Shown here: piece by piece, positions 24,668 through 33,906 of the stretch
Position numbering within the stretch: the stretch's first letter is position 1
How the letters are laid out: every line of letters starts with the position of its first letter
DNA from: Lachnospiraceae bacterium
Lineage (GTDB): Bacteria; Bacillota; Clostridia; Lachnospirales; Lachnospiraceae
Reading direction: 5' to 3'
Assembly (NCBI GenBank): GCA_011959105.1
Contig: BLLU01000030.1
Location: forward strand, 1-50,655
Length of the DNA stretch: 50,655 bases
Translations under genes and position numbers: made by a program
The notes under the pieces: model-generated
Databases searched by the model: none
The model's input: the letters and a program-made list of their open reading frames with translations, nothing else
Told to the model about the DNA's origin: nothing

Positions 24668-24696
24668 TTGACGGGTGAATCGGGGCATGCTATAAT
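24668..24696 (+). promoter_or_regulatory. Promoter of the M15 peptidase gene
   Basis: TTGACG (24668-24673), 17 bp, TATAAT (24691-24696), preceded by TGC as an extended -10. The -35 box lies where the reading frame could otherwise be extended with TTG, so the CDS must start later, at 24722. Confidence 0.85.
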
Positions 24697-24721
24697 ATCC
24701 GCAAAGGTGGTGGAAAACAAT

Positions 24722-25795
24722 ATGAATCAGAGACGAAATGCACTGTTGAAAGGACTTGCCGCCATAGCCGCGGTGATTGTCATATGTATCAGCCTGGGCC
24801 GGATCATTGGAATCGGCTCCCAGACCCTGGGAGACATCGCCCGAGAACACCCGCAGCCCACGGCAACGCCGAGGAATGAAGAAAGCACAGAGAGCCTTGG
24901 TAATGGAACCCCGGAGGGTACAGGGCCCGGCGAAAGTCAGGGAGAAACCGAAGATGGCACACAGCCCGGCGAAAATCAGGAAGCCGAAGGAAATACACGA
25001 CCCGGAGGAGAATCGTCGGGAAGCACTCCCTCAGATGTGGCGGACTCCCGGGATCCCTCATATGATATACAAAACACTCCGGCATCAGGTGGGGATGTAA
25101 TGACGGATAACTTGCAAAATATGACAGAAAATGACGGCCTTCTCTCTCTGCCCGGCCTGGCCCTGAATGGGGAATTCATGGCCGATGCCAGGATTACCTG
25201 GGAAGAGGGATTTTACTACGAGCCCCTCTCCCAGGGACTGGCCGATTATATAACAGGTGTATCTTATCCCAAAGATCTGGAAAAACCGGCGATTGCCGTA
25301 AGTGACCTGTGCTACATCCATGTACTTTACAATGATTTTGAAGGGAATCCTGCGGAAGGAGAACTGATCTGTAATCAGGCCATTGCACAGGATCTTGTAG
25401 AAATATTCCACGAGTTGTACAAGGCAGAATATCAGATCGAAAAGATCCGGCTTATCGACGCCTACGGTGGGGACGACGATCTGTCCATGGCCGACAACAA
25501 CAGCTCCTGCTTCAATTACCGGGTGGTGTCGGGCTCCTCCAGCCTGTCCAGACATGCCTATGGACTGGCCATTGATATCAACCCCCTGTACAATCCCTAT
25601 ATTACCTACAATAAGGATCAAACCATCCATGTATCTCCCGAAGCCGGAGAAGACTATGCGGATCGGAGTAAGTCTTTCCCCTATAAAATCGACGAAGAGG
25701 ATTTGTGCTACCGCCTGTTTAAGGAGCATGGCTTTACCTGGGGCGGCGACTGGAACTCCTGTAAAGACTATCAGCATTTTCAAAAGACGCCTTAA
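24722..25795 (+). CDS. Membrane-anchored M15-family D-Ala-D-Ala carboxypeptidase-like peptidase
   Basis: A 357-residue protein starting at ATG 24722, downstream of a strong promoter and a GGTGG RBS. It has an N-terminal membrane anchor (about 9-28), a long Gly/Glu/Thr/Pro-rich linker (about 38-135) that would cross the cell wall, then a zinc peptidase domain. SRHAYGLAIDIN (around 277-288) is the SxHxxGxAxD motif of M15 enzymes (VanY, endolysin types), and the closing YQHF gives the last zinc histidine. It should cut peptidoglycan stem peptides outside the membrane. It lies alone on the plus strand between rplQ and ecfA1. Confidence 0.85.
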   Translation: MNQRRNALLKGLAAIAAVIVICISLGRIIGIGSQTLGDIAREHPQPTATPRNEESTESLGNGTPEGTGPGESQGETEDGTQPGENQEAEGNTRPGGESSGSTPSDVADSRDPSYDIQNTPASGGDVMTDNLQNMTENDGLLSLPGLALNGEFMADARITWEEGFYYEPLSQGLADYITGVSYPKDLEKPAIAVSDLCYIHVLYNDFEGNPAEGELICNQAIAQDLVEIFHELYKAEYQIEKIRLIDAYGGDDDLSMADNNSSCFNYRVVSGSSSLSRHAYGLAIDINPLYNPYITYNKDQTIHVSPEAGEDYADRSKSFPYKIDEEDLCYRLFKEHGFTWGGDWNSCKDYQHFQKTP

Positions 25796-25844
25796 AGCGC
25801 CGTTCAAACACATGTCACGGAAAAATACGCCTGTAGAAGCCCAT

Positions 25845-25879
25845 ATAAAAAGAGGAATGGATTTGACCCCATTCCTCTT
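25845..25879 (-). terminator. Terminator of the alpha operon (after rplQ)
   Basis: On the minus strand an 11-bp perfect stem (25879-25869 with 25860-25850) is followed by TTTTTATAT. It lies about 20 nt beyond rplQ and is also downstream of the convergent peptidase gene. Confidence 0.85.
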
Positions 25880-25899
25880 ACTTATTACTTTCTGTCAGT

Positions 25900-26505
25900 T
25901 TATACCAACTCCAGAATAACTTCCATGGCCGCATCGCCCTTGCGCTGGCCGATCTTCACGATCCTGGTGTAACCGCCTTTGCGGTCTGCGTACTTGGGAG
26001 CGTACTCGTCAAACAGTTTCGCAACCAGATCAACTTCCTTGGTGTTGCGCTTTCTGCCGGCAGCCTCCTTGGGAACGTCCACCACGGGATACAGCACTTT
26101 CAGCATCTGGCGGCGGGCATGAAGCCTGCTGGGAAGATCCTTCTTGATCTCCTTCTCCACTTCATCATAAACGGTAACGGTAACGCCGTTCTCGATTCTC
26201 AGGATCTTGCCGTCCTTGTCGCGGTGAGTCTCGGACAGTACGGCCTTGGTATCCTTGTCAACGATCTGCTTTACCCTCTTGCCGTCCTTGTCCTTACGGG
26301 CAACCTTGGCAGTCACGGTAACGGTCTCGAAGTTATCCTTCTCTTTGACCGCCATGGCCACCAGGCCGTCAGCGATCTTCTGAACCTCTTTGGCCCTGGC
26401 CTGAGTGGTAACGATCCTGCCGTTTGCGATCAGGGCTGTAACCTGATTCCTCAGCAACGCTTTTCTCTGGGAGGAGGTCCTGCCCAGCTTTCTGTATTTT
26501 GCCAT
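25900..26505 (-). CDS. rplQ: 50S ribosomal protein L17, long form with internal insertion
   Basis: The start is ATG 26505 ([21 protein letters not shown]) with AAAGGAAAT upstream. At 201 residues it is much longer than the roughly 120 of typical L17. The ends match L17 (start motif, and [44 protein letters not shown]). The extra part is about residues 68-125, charged and repeat-like, with DKDGKRVK and DKDGKILR. L17 sits by the peptide exit tunnel. The insertion could project from the ribosome surface. It is the last gene of the alpha operon. Confidence 0.95.
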   Translation of the reverse strand: MAKYRKLGRTSSQRKALLRNQVTALIANGRIVTTQARAKEVQKIADGLVAMAVKEKDNFETVTVTAKVARKDKDGKRVKQIVDKDTKAVLSETHRDKDGKILRIENGVTVTVYDEVEKEIKKDLPSRLHARRQMLKVLYPVVDVPKEAAGRKRNTKEVDLVAKLFDEYAPKYADRKGGYTRIVKIGQRKGDAAMEVILELV

Positions 26506-26651
26506 AACGATATTTCCTTTCTCCATTCATGGTACACCCGGCCACGCTCTTCGGACTTACATACCGGATGCAGTTTCATTTCCACAAAGAGTTACGGTCC
26601 CTCCATGCCGATAGGACTTACTGAAGAGACAAGATATTGCGTTACCCAGCT

Positions 26652-27608
26652 TCAGTCTTCGCTGGGATTAAGCTGCAAGCCTAATTCCTTCAGCTTTGCC
26701 AGCACTTCCTCCAGAGACTTGCGTCCCAGATTCCGCACCTTCATCATATCTTCCGATGTTTTGTTGGTCAACTCTTCCACCGTGTTGATACCCGCCCTCT
26801 TCAGGCAGTTGTAGGAACGGACGGAAAGTTCCAACTCGTCAATGCTCATCTCCAGCACTTTCTCTTTCTCGTTGTCCTCTTTCTCAACCATAACCTCCGC
26901 GTTCTTCGCATTCTCGGACAGGTTGATGAAAAGACTCAGATGCTCGCTGAGCACCTTGGCGGCCAGGCTGACAGCCTCGTCCGGAACCAATGTGCCATTG
27001 GTATGGACATCCAGTGTCAGCTTGTCAAAATCCGTGATCTGGCCTACACGGGTATTCTGTACAGTAACGTTCACTCTCTCTACAGGTGTATAGATCGAAT
27101 CAATGGCAATCACGCCGATGGGTAAATCTTCGCGTTTGTTCTTATCGGCACTCACGTAGCCTCTGCCTCTGGTGATGGTCAGTTCCATGTACAGCTTGGT
27201 ATTCTTACCGCTGAGAGTGGCGATCACCAGATCGGGATTGAGAATCTCTATGTCCTGATCTACCTGAATATCGGAGGCCCGCACCACGCCCTCGCCTTCG
27301 TACTCGATATACGCGGTCTTTACCTCATTGGTCTCGCTGTTGTTCCTGATGGCCAGACTCTTGATATTCATAATGATTTCCGTCACGTCCTCTTTCACGC
27401 CGGGGACGGAACTGAACTCATGTAATACACCCTCGATCTTCACCTGGCTCACTGCCGCACCGGGCAGAGAGGAAAGCATGATTCTTCTCAGGGAGTTGCC
27501 AAGCGTAATGCCATAGCCCCTTTCCAAAGGCTCCACTACGAATTTACCGTATTTTTTGTCTTCCGAGATTTCAACAACCTCAATATTCGGTCTTTCAAAA
27601 TCAAACAC
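26652..27608 (-). CDS. rpoA: RNA polymerase alpha subunit
   Basis: A 318-residue protein starting at GTG 27608 with AAAGGAGGG 8 nt upstream. The N-terminal domain (to about 230) has [20 protein letters not shown], which dimerises and holds beta and beta-prime. The C-terminal domain (about 255-318, [20 protein letters not shown] and [15 protein letters not shown]) binds UP elements and activators. It lies between rpsD and rplQ as in other bacteria; 146 bp without a gene separate it from rplQ. Confidence 0.99.
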   Translation of the reverse strand: MFDFERPNIEVVEISEDKKYGKFVVEPLERGYGITLGNSLRRIMLSSLPGAAVSQVKIEGVLHEFSSVPGVKEDVTEIIMNIKSLAIRNNSETNEVKTAYIEYEGEGVVRASDIQVDQDIEILNPDLVIATLSGKNTKLYMELTITRGRGYVSADKNKREDLPIGVIAIDSIYTPVERVNVTVQNTRVGQITDFDKLTLDVHTNGTLVPDEAVSLAAKVLSEHLSLFINLSENAKNAEVMVEKEDNEKEKVLEMSIDELELSVRSYNCLKRAGINTVEELTNKTSEDMMKVRNLGRKSLEEVLAKLKELGLQLNPSED

Positions 27609-27660
27609 TACAAATACCCTCCTTTATACGGCTATTTTCGGACAAGCGTATGGTGGCGGT

Positions 27661-28254
27661 TTACTTAGAATACAACTCGACGATCAACATCTCGTCCACG
27701 GGTACATCAATCATTTCTCTGGTGGGAAGATTCTTGATGGTTCCCTTCAGAGCCTCGATGTCCGCGTCTATCCATTCGGGCGTCAGCCTGCCGCCGGTCA
27801 CTTCTACGATATCCTTGAATCTCTGCAGGGATCTGGACTTCTCACGGATCTCAATCACATCACCGGCCTTGATCAGGTAGGAGGGAATGTTTACTACTCT
27901 GCCGTTTACGGTCACATGCTTATGGCCCACCACCTGACGAGCCTCTCTCCTGGTCCTTGCGAAGCCCATGCGGAACACCACATTGTCCAGCCTGCTCTCC
28001 AGCATCACCATCAGGTTCTCACCGGTCATGCCCTTCATCTTGTCGGCCTTCACATAATAATTGTGGAAAGGCTTCTCCAACACACCGTAAATAAACTTGG
28101 CTTTCTGCTTCTCACGAAGCTGCAGTCCATACTCACTTACCTTCTTGCCGGCTCTGGCGTTGGTCCTGTTGGACTTCTTGTCATAGCCCAGATAGGAAGG
28201 CTCCAGGCCCAATGCTCTGCATCTCTTTAAAACGGGTACACGATTAACTGCCAT
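27661..28254 (-). CDS. rpsD: 30S ribosomal protein S4
   Basis: A 197-residue S4. It has VPVLKRCRALGLEPSYLG at the N-terminus, without the four-Cys zinc cluster of zinc-type S4, and the S4 RNA-binding domain (LDNVVFRMGFARTRREARQVVGHKHVTVNGRVVNIPSY, about 90-127). S4 starts 30S assembly and can repress the alpha operon. It sits between rpsK and rpoA. Confidence 0.98.
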   Translation of the reverse strand: MAVNRVPVLKRCRALGLEPSYLGYDKKSNRTNARAGKKVSEYGLQLREKQKAKFIYGVLEKPFHNYYVKADKMKGMTGENLMVMLESRLDNVVFRMGFARTRREARQVVGHKHVTVNGRVVNIPSYLIKAGDVIEIREKSRSLQRFKDIVEVTGGRLTPEWIDADIEALKGTIKNLPTREMIDVPVDEMLIVELYSK

Positions 28255-28299
28255 TTTTCATTTTCTCCTTATAATCATGATGTTTACAATACCGATACG

Positions 28300-28332
28300 G
28301 CAAGCGGCCCGGCATATTACCCGGCCCCTTGC
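28300..28332. repeat. GC-rich hairpin between rpsK and rpsD
   Basis: The arms GCAAG-C-GGCC-C-GG and CCGGCCCCTTGC pair around CATATTAC. There is no U-tract. The gap (28255-28403, 149 bp) is otherwise without a gene. It could be a regulatory hairpin, for example for S4 control, or a relic repeat. Confidence 0.5.
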
Positions 28333-28403
28333 TGCAGGTACCTTCTTCCAACTCTTCCATGCGCCGTAAAATACCCTGTGGGTAAACCGACCGCATATGC
28401 TTA

Positions 28404-28796
28404 CTAGACTCTTCTCCTCTTGGGAGGGCGGCATCCATTGTGGGGAACCGGAGTTACGTCACGGATGCTGGTAACCTCCAGACCGCAGGCGGACAAAGCC
28501 CTGATAGCCGCCTCACGTCCCGAACCGGGACCCTTTACAAACACGTCTACGGTCTTAAGACCATGTACCAGAGCAGCCTTTGTGGCTGTCTCTGCTGCCA
28601 TCTGCGCAGCATACGGAGTAGATTTCCTTGAACCTCTGAAGCCAAGACCACCGGCACTTGCCCAGCTCAGGGCATTGCCCTCAGCGTCTGTCAGCGTAAC
28701 AATCGTATTGTTAAAAGATGACTGGATATGTGCCTGTCCCCGTTCAACGTTTTTCTTGACACGTTTCTTTGTTACTTTTTTTGCAACTTTTGCCAT
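28404..28796 (-). CDS. rpsK: 30S ribosomal protein S11
   Basis: A 130-residue S11. [47 protein letters not shown] and the basic tail [15 protein letters not shown] are diagnostic. S11 binds 16S rRNA on the platform near the mRNA exit. It follows rpsM by 47 bp. Confidence 0.99.
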   Translation of the reverse strand: MAKVAKKVTKKRVKKNVERGQAHIQSSFNNTIVTLTDAEGNALSWASAGGLGFRGSRKSTPYAAQMAAETATKAALVHGLKTVDVFVKGPGSGREAAIRALSACGLEVTSIRDVTPVPHNGCRPPKRRRV

Positions 28797-28843
28797 TTTA
28801 AACTAACCTACTTTCCTATTAATCATTGTCCTGTGAAGAAGCA

Positions 28844-29215
28844 TTACTTCTTCTTGTTTGCAACGGTGCGCTTGGGTCCCTTGCGGGTCCTGGCGTTGTT
28901 CTTGGTGTTCTGGCCGCGGACGGGCAGACCCTTGCGGTGACGAATGCCGCGGTAGCAGCCGATCTCCTGCAGTCTCTTAATGTTCAGGGCCGTCTCCCTG
29001 CGGAGGTCACCCTCCACCATAATGTTCAGCTTCTCAATAGCTTCGCTGATTTTCTTTACTTCCTCGTCAGTTACGTCCCTTACGCGGGTATCAGGGCTCA
29101 CGCCTGCCTCCGCCAGGATCTTGTTTGCGCTTACTCTACCGATGCCATAGATGTAAGTCAAACCGATTTCGATTCGTTTTTCCCTAGGTAAATCCACACC
29201 TGCGATACGAGCCAT
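28844..29215 (-). CDS. rpsM: 30S ribosomal protein S13
   Basis: A 123-residue S13 with [14 protein letters not shown], the helix-two-turn-helix [16 protein letters not shown] and the C-terminal RGLP-type [22 protein letters not shown] tail that reaches the P-site tRNA. In most relatives it is close behind rpmJ, but here 475 bp of repeat-bearing DNA intervene. Confidence 0.99.
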   Translation of the reverse strand: MARIAGVDLPREKRIEIGLTYIYGIGRVSANKILAEAGVSPDTRVRDVTDEEVKKISEAIEKLNIMVEGDLRRETALNIKRLQEIGCYRGIRHRKGLPVRGQNTKNNARTRKGPKRTVANKKK

Positions 29216-29307
29216 TTACGTTTCCTCCATTTTCTTTGCGCTTCCGCTCCTGCGGAAATAAACGCTGCGTACACATCTGGTCTGTTTTTGTACGCCTGTT
29301 ACTAATT

Positions 29308-29328
29308 GATTGGGGTTTTCACCCAATC
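29308..29328. repeat. Small hairpin in the rpmJ-rpsM gap
   Basis: GATTGGG and CCCAATC pair around a 7-nt loop. On either side a similar string (ACGCC, CTGTTACTAAT) occurs twice, at about 29292 and 29331. The gap (29216-29690) has no gene that I can support. Confidence 0.45.
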
Positions 29329-29460
29329 GGACGCCTTCTGTTACTAATCCGATCTTCCCCGAACAACCGTCCCCGGTCTGCCTGCCGGCATATGCCGTTC
29401 ACGCCGCCTCACCGCGCACTCATGCAGCCTCGTCTCAAACTCATGTCACGCCTGCCGCAA

Positions 29461-29551
29461 CCTGTAAAGAATTCGCTGCGCGAATTCTTTGGGACAAGGC
29501 TAGTTTTTGTTGGGCTGCGTCCTTTGCAGCCTTACAAAAACTCCTTCGTCC
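29461..29551 (-). repeat. Double-hairpin element, copy A (rpmJ-rpsM gap)
   Basis: Read on the transcribed strand, a long imperfect hairpin (29551-29492, arms of about 26 nt, 7-nt loop) is followed by a perfect 10-bp hairpin (29490-29466: AAAGAATTCG with CGAATTCTTT). The same order and many identical bases occur at 41045-41130, with compensatory changes in both stems. No U-tract follows, so it is not a simple terminator. Confidence 0.7.
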
Positions 29552-29690
29552 AGGTAACCAAGAAGTAATCTCCGTAAGCTCTATCCCAGTTCTATGATAA
29601 TCAGCCCGCCTGCAGGGGGCTGGTTCAGCCGCACATAACAACCGGACAGAAACTCACATACCTGATCAAAAAGCGATGATCAAGCGGTGA

Positions 29691-29804
29691 TTATCCCTGT
29701 CTCTGCTTGTGTTTCGGATTCTCACAAATAACTCTGATACGTCCTTTTCTCTTGATGATTTTGCACTTTTCGCAAATCGGTTTTACTGATGATCTAACCT
29801 TCAC
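29691..29804 (-). CDS. rpmJ: 50S ribosomal protein L36
   Basis: A 37-residue protein read from GTG 29804, 7 nt after [28 protein letters not shown], followed by [17 protein letters not shown], is the zinc-binding form of L36 with ligands C11, C14, C27 and H32. L36 binds 23S rRNA in the 50S subunit. It is the first gene after the alpha-operon promoter at 29838-29866 and follows infA. Confidence 0.97.
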   Translation of the reverse strand: MKVRSSVKPICEKCKIIKRKGRIRVICENPKHKQRQG

Positions 29805-29837
29805 GTTAAACCCTCCTTTCAAAAAAGACCGTTTTAC

Positions 29838-29866
29838 ATTATAGCATGCGACTTTCTCCAATGCAA
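29838..29866 (-). promoter_or_regulatory. Promoter of the alpha operon (rpmJ-rpsM-rpsK-rpsD-rpoA-rplQ)
   Basis: On the minus strand TTGCAT (29866-29861), 17 bp, TATAAT (29843-29838), with TGC upstream as an extended -10. It is in the 113-bp infA-rpmJ gap. Confidence 0.82.
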
Positions 29867-29917
29867 GTACTTTTTCCTGTAAAATTCATCTTTTTTCCTG
29901 TTTTTACCGCAGTTCTA

Positions 29918-30136
29918 CTACTTATCCCTCCAGATGATGCGTCCCTTGGACAGATCATAGGGGGACAGTTCCAGTGTCACCCTGTCGCCGGGCAGGATAC
30001 GGATAAAGTTCTGGCGCAGCTTGCCGCTGATATGGGCCAGCACGCGGTGCCCGTTCTCCAGTTCCACCTGGAACATGGTGTTGGGCAGCTTCTCTACCAC
30101 CGTACCTTCGATTTCAATTACATCGCTCTTTGACAT
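29918..30136 (-). CDS. infA: Translation initiation factor IF-1
   Basis: A 72-residue OB-fold protein; [20 protein letters not shown] and [13 protein letters not shown] are diagnostic of IF-1, which occupies the A site of the 30S subunit during initiation. GGAGAGGAG precedes the ATG. It lies between the KOW-domain gene and the alpha-operon promoter. Confidence 0.99.
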   Translation of the reverse strand: MSKSDVIEIEGTVVEKLPNTMFQVELENGHRVLAHISGKLRQNFIRILPGDRVTLELSPYDLSKGRIIWRDK

Positions 30137-30200
30137 ACACGCTCTCCTCTCCAGGCCCTTCCGGGCAACTCCCTGCGGCGTCTGATTCGCCCCAGCGGAA

Positions 30201-30461
30201 TTACCTGGCGGCCAAATACTGTTTTATGGCATATTTGATTTCATGGTCAAATACGGCCTCTCTCCCCAGCAGCCGCTTCTGCAGTTCCACGTCCACCGTC
30301 TCCCGGATCACCTGGATATGCCTGCGGCTCTTTTTCTTGGGGCGTTCCATACTGCGCAGGCGGCCGTCGCTGAGGTAAACATATCCGTCTTCCTCTCCCA
30401 CGATGACATATAAACTTCCCGCGTCATGCCCCGCCCTGGATGTTGCAAAATATCCTGTCAT
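30201..30461 (-). CDS. KOW-domain RNA-binding protein (L14e-like)
   Basis: An 86-residue basic protein. The N-terminal half ([27 protein letters not shown]) is a KOW-type SH3 barrel as in eukaryotic and archaeal L14e. The C-terminal half ([13 protein letters not shown], then a helix [28 protein letters not shown]) is charged. Genes of this type are frequently found between map and infA in Clostridia, and a ribosome-associated role is assumed there. The ATG 30461 has GGGGG upstream. I see no enzyme motif. Confidence 0.82.
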   Translation of the reverse strand: MTGYFATSRAGHDAGSLYVIVGEEDGYVYLSDGRLRSMERPKKKSRRHIQVIRETVDVELQKRLLGREAVFDHEIKYAIKQYLAAR

Positions 30462-30549
30462 GCCTGCCCCCTTCGCCTGCCATGTGTCCGTACTGCCGCG
30501 GCACGCTTTCCTGCCGCACGGCTCCCTGCCGGATGCCGGAGCCCGGGCC

Positions 30550-31302
30550 CTAATACAATGTCAGTATTTCCGGCTCCCCGTCCGTGATCAGGATGGTGTT
30601 CTCATAGTGGGCGGAGAGAGAACCGTCTTCCGTCACCACCGTCCAGTCGTCGTCCAGCCACACCACATCCGCCGCCCCCATGTTAATCATGGGTTCGATG
30701 GCCAGCGTCATGCCGGCCCGCAGCCGGATGCCTCTGCGCTTCTGAGCAAAATTGGGAATCTGGGGATCCTCATGCAGCGCCGTTCCGATGCCGTGTCCCA
30801 CCAGATCCCTCACGATGCCGTAGCCGAAGGAGGTGGCATAGGCGTCGATGGCATTGGAAATATCAAATAGATAATTGCCGGCTTTTGCCATCTTTATTCC
30901 CTCAAAAAAGCATTGCCTGGTCACATCAATAAGCTGCTGCGCCTGGGGGCTCACCTTGCCCACCGCATGGGTGCGGGCAGCGTCGGAATGATAACCTTTG
31001 TAGATCAGGCCGGCGTCCAGGCTGACAATATCGCCCTCCTGAAGGATATGGTGTTTGTTGGGAATCCCGTGCACCACTTCGTCGTTGACCGACACGCAGA
31101 TGGAGGCGGGATATCTGTGATAATTCTTGAAGTTGGGAATACATCCCATCTTTCGGATGAGAGTGTCACCCAGAATGTCAATATCCTTGGTGGACATTCC
31201 CGGCCTGATGGCCTCCTCCATCTCCTTGTGTACGATGGCCAGAAGTCTGCAGGACTCCCGCATCAATTCAATCTCTCGCTCCGTTTTAATCGTCACCGCC
31301 AT
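30550..31302 (-). CDS. map: Methionine aminopeptidase, type I
   Basis: A 250-residue metalloprotease that removes N-terminal Met. The metal ligands are visible: two Asp in SLDAGLIYKGYHSDAARTH, His in GHGIGTALHEDPQIPN, Glu in TLAIEPM and Glu in SLSAHYENT. It lacks the N-terminal SH3-binding zinc extension. It lies 27 bp after adk, as is usual. Confidence 0.98.
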   Translation of the reverse strand: MAVTIKTEREIELMRESCRLLAIVHKEMEEAIRPGMSTKDIDILGDTLIRKMGCIPNFKNYHRYPASICVSVNDEVVHGIPNKHHILQEGDIVSLDAGLIYKGYHSDAARTHAVGKVSPQAQQLIDVTRQCFFEGIKMAKAGNYLFDISNAIDAYATSFGYGIVRDLVGHGIGTALHEDPQIPNFAQKRRGIRLRAGMTLAIEPMINMGAADVVWLDDDWTVVTEDGSLSAHYENTILITDGEPEILTLY

Positions 31303-31329
31303 AGCTGCTATCCTCTTTTCACACTGACC

Positions 31330-31971
31330 TTAACCCAAAATGGAAACAATCGCGTCAAACACTTCCTTCATATCCACAGTGCCGTCCACGGTGCGAAGCA
31401 CACCCTTGGCAGTGTAGAAATCAATCAGAGGCTGGGTCTGCTCATGGTACACCTTCAGGCGGTTCTGCACCGTCTCGGGCTTGTCGTCATCACGCAGCAC
31501 CAGTGACTGGCTGCAGTTGTCGCAGATGCCCTCCTGCCTGGGAGGAATATGCTCAATGTGATAGGTTGCGCCGCAGGAAAGGCAAGCCCTCCGGCCTGAC
31601 ATCCTCTTTACAATGTTTTCATCGGGTACATCCACATTGACGGCATAGTCGATCTCCTCGCCCAACTCCGCCAGCGCCTTGTCCAGTACCTCAGCCTGGG
31701 GAATGGTGCGTGGAAAGCCGTCCAGCACATAACCGTTCCTGCAATCCTCCTGAGCCACCCGGTCCAGCAGAATCTTCACGGTAAGTTCATCGGGCACCAA
31801 CAGCCCCTGATCCATATATTTCTTGGCTTCCATGCCCAGCTCTGTACCGTTCTTGATATTGGCCCGGAAGATATCCCCTGTGGATACATGGGGAATTCCG
31901 TATTTCTCAGCAATCATCTTGGCCTGGGTCCCCTTGCCTGCGCCAGGCGCGCCTAACATAATGATCTTCAT
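31330..31971 (-). CDS. adk: Adenylate kinase, zinc-binding LID form
   Basis: A 213-residue enzyme that interconverts ATP + AMP and 2 ADP. It has the P-loop GAPGAGKGT (7-15), DGFPRT (84-89) and a LID with four cysteines, C130-x2-C133 and C150-x2-C153, the structural zinc site common in Gram-positive bacteria. It has its own promoter and a terminator separates it from secY, so it can be expressed apart from the spc operon. The ATG has GGAGGAG upstream. Confidence 0.98.
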   Translation of the reverse strand: MKIIMLGAPGAGKGTQAKMIAEKYGIPHVSTGDIFRANIKNGTELGMEAKKYMDQGLLVPDELTVKILLDRVAQEDCRNGYVLDGFPRTIPQAEVLDKALAELGEEIDYAVNVDVPDENIVKRMSGRRACLSCGATYHIEHIPPRQEGICDNCSQSLVLRDDDKPETVQNRLKVYHEQTQPLIDFYTAKGVLRTVDGTVDMKEVFDAIVSILG

Positions 31972-32031
31972 ATGCTCCTCCTTATGTCCATACCGCTTCC
32001 GTGCATGGACTGCTTTTAAATTTACCGTTCT

Positions 32032-32060
32032 ATTTTACCTATTTCACCCGCTGTTTGCAA
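32032..32060 (-). promoter_or_regulatory. Promoter of adk-map
   Basis: On the minus strand TTGCAA (32060-32055), 17 bp, TAAAAT (32037-32032). It lies between the post-secY terminator and adk. Confidence 0.72.
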
Positions 32061-32081
32061 TATAAATCCTGCATTTACACC

Positions 32082-32122
32082 AAAAAGACGCCCTCTATGA
32101 TAAAAAATCATGGGAAAGCGCC
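32082..32122 (-). terminator. Terminator after secY
   Basis: On the minus strand arms 32122-32107 and 32101-32087 pair over about 15 bp with G-U pairs and one bulge, followed by TTTTT (32086-32082). It is 13 nt after the secY stop and ends the spc operon. Confidence 0.75.
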
Positions 32123-32134
32123 TTTCCGCCCTGG

Positions 32135-33448
32135 TTAATCGTTCAAAAATCCCTTGTAGTTGCGCACCAGCATCTGGGATTCCACCTGTTTCATGGTCTC
32201 CAGTATGACGCTGACAATGATGATCAGGCTTGTTCCGCCGAAGGAGATATGAGCACCGAACAGACCGCTGAAAATAAACGGCAGTATGGCGATCACCACC
32301 AGACCCACGGCTCCGATGAAGATCAGGTAATTCAAAACCCTGGTCAAATAATCGCTGGTGGGCTTACCCGGCCTGATACCCGGAATAAAGCCGCCCTGCT
32401 TCTTCATATTATCCGCCACCATCAAAGGATTGAAAGTGATGGAAGTGTAGAAGTAAGCGAAAAAGATCACCAACAGGATATACACGAGCATGCCTATGGT
32501 ATAGATGGGCTGGGTGCGGCTGCACCAGTAGTTCTGGTTCAGATACTTGAGTACCTCGCCCCAGAAGCCGGTTCCCTGATAGCCCGCAAAACTGCATATA
32601 ATGATGGGAGTCTGCATGATGGAGGAAGCAAAGATCACCGGGATCACGCCGGAAGTATTCACCTTCAGCGGGATGTTGGAAGTCTGTCCGCCAACCATCT
32701 TCCTGCCCTGCACCTTTTTGGCATACTGGACGGGAATCTTGCGCACGCCCGCATTCAGCACGATGACCAGCACCACCATCAGTATGATAATCAATACGAT
32801 GATACATGCCGCCAGCACTGCCGTAGCCGGCGCCTTGCCAAATACAAACTGGTCAAACAGATTGGCCAGATCCTGAGGAAGACGGGACACGATATTAATG
32901 ACCAGCACGATAGAAATACCATTGCCGATCCCTTTCTCGGTGATCCTCTCCCCCGCCCACATCATGAAAGCACTGCCGGCGGTAAGCGCGGCGATACAGG
33001 TGATCACGTTGAGCGCATTGAATGTCACCAGCAGGCCCTGCCGTCCAAAGCCGATGGACATGGCGGTGGCCTGAACCACGGCCAGCACCACCGTCACATA
33101 TCTGGTGATGGAGGCGATCTTTTTCCTGCCGTCCTCGCCGTCCCGCTGCATCTCTTCCAGCTTGGGAATGGCGATGGTCAAAAGCTGCATGATGATGGAC
33201 GATGTGATATAAGGGCTGATGTTCAGCGCCAGAATGGACATATTCAGAAACGATCCGCCCGTTATCGCATCAAAAAAACTAAATGCATCGCCGGTCTGCT
33301 GTGCAAACCATGTTGAGAAGTAAGTCCTGTCCACGCCCGGCACAGGCAGTTGTGATCCCAGACGGATCACAACCAGCATGACCAGCGTAAAGAGAATCTT
33401 GGTCCTTATCTCCTTGATTTTGAATGCATTCTTTAAGGTTGTTAGCAT
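32135..33448 (-). CDS. secY: Preprotein translocase subunit SecY
   Basis: A 437-residue protein with ten hydrophobic segments. It has the plug and pore-ring region (TGGSFLNMSILALNISPYITSSIIMQLL, about 64-91), and the cytoplasmic loop ending in GFIPGIRPGKPTSDYL (about 351-366). SecY forms the protein-conducting channel with SecE and SecG. Its ATG overlaps the rplO stop by one base (TAATG), so translation is coupled. It is the last gene of the spc operon. Confidence 0.99.
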   Translation of the reverse strand: MLTTLKNAFKIKEIRTKILFTLVMLVVIRLGSQLPVPGVDRTYFSTWFAQQTGDAFSFFDAITGGSFLNMSILALNISPYITSSIIMQLLTIAIPKLEEMQRDGEDGRKKIASITRYVTVVLAVVQATAMSIGFGRQGLLVTFNALNVITCIAALTAGSAFMMWAGERITEKGIGNGISIVLVINIVSRLPQDLANLFDQFVFGKAPATAVLAACIIVLIIILMVVLVIVLNAGVRKIPVQYAKKVQGRKMVGGQTSNIPLKVNTSGVIPVIFASSIMQTPIIICSFAGYQGTGFWGEVLKYLNQNYWCSRTQPIYTIGMLVYILLVIFFAYFYTSITFNPLMVADNMKKQGGFIPGIRPGKPTSDYLTRVLNYLIFIGAVGLVVIAILPFIFSGLFGAHISFGGTSLIIIVSVILETMKQVESQMLVRNYKGFLND

Positions 33449-33888
33449 TAGATCACCTCAGCTGTTCCACCAAGTGCCTCAATCTTTTCCTTTGCGGATG
33501 CGCTGTAAGCGTTTACCTTCACGTTGAGTTTCTTGGTAAGTTCTCCGTTTCCGAGTACCTTTACGCCATCCCTGGGGTTCTTGATTACTCCAGCTTCCAT
33601 CAATGCCTGGACGTCTACGGTGGCGCCATCCTCAAAGCGTTCCAGCACGCTCACGTTGATTGCCACGATCTCCTTGGTGTTCCTGTTCTTGAAACCTCTC
33701 TTGGGGATACGTCTGTATAAAGGCATCTGGCCGCCCTCAAAGCCGATCCTGGGTGCTCCAGAACGAGCTTTCTGGCCTTTGTGTCCCTTGCCGGCAGTCT
33801 TACCATTGCCTGAACCATGTCCACGGCCTCTTCTAAAATTATCGCTTTTTCTGGAGCCTTCCGCAGGCCTTAAATTGGATAATTCCAT
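33448..33888 (-). CDS. rplO: 50S ribosomal protein L15
   Basis: A 146-residue L15; [39 protein letters not shown] and [18 protein letters not shown] are diagnostic. It is a late-assembling 50S protein. The position between rpmD and secY is standard. Confidence 0.99.
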   Translation of the reverse strand: MELSNLRPAEGSRKSDNFRRGRGHGSGNGKTAGKGHKGQKARSGAPRIGFEGGQMPLYRRIPKRGFKNRNTKEIVAINVSVLERFEDGATVDVQALMEAGVIKNPRDGVKVLGNGELTKKLNVKVNAYSASAKEKIEALGGTAEVI

Positions 33889-33906
33889 TTTGACACCTCC
33901 TTCTCT

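Noticed and set aside
24668..24721. Earlier TTG start for the M15 peptidase
   Set aside because: That TTG is part of the -35 box of its own promoter.
32249..33316. 355-codon plus-strand ORF opposite secY
   Set aside because: It is a shadow of secY with His/Asp/Gln-rich composition and no RBS.
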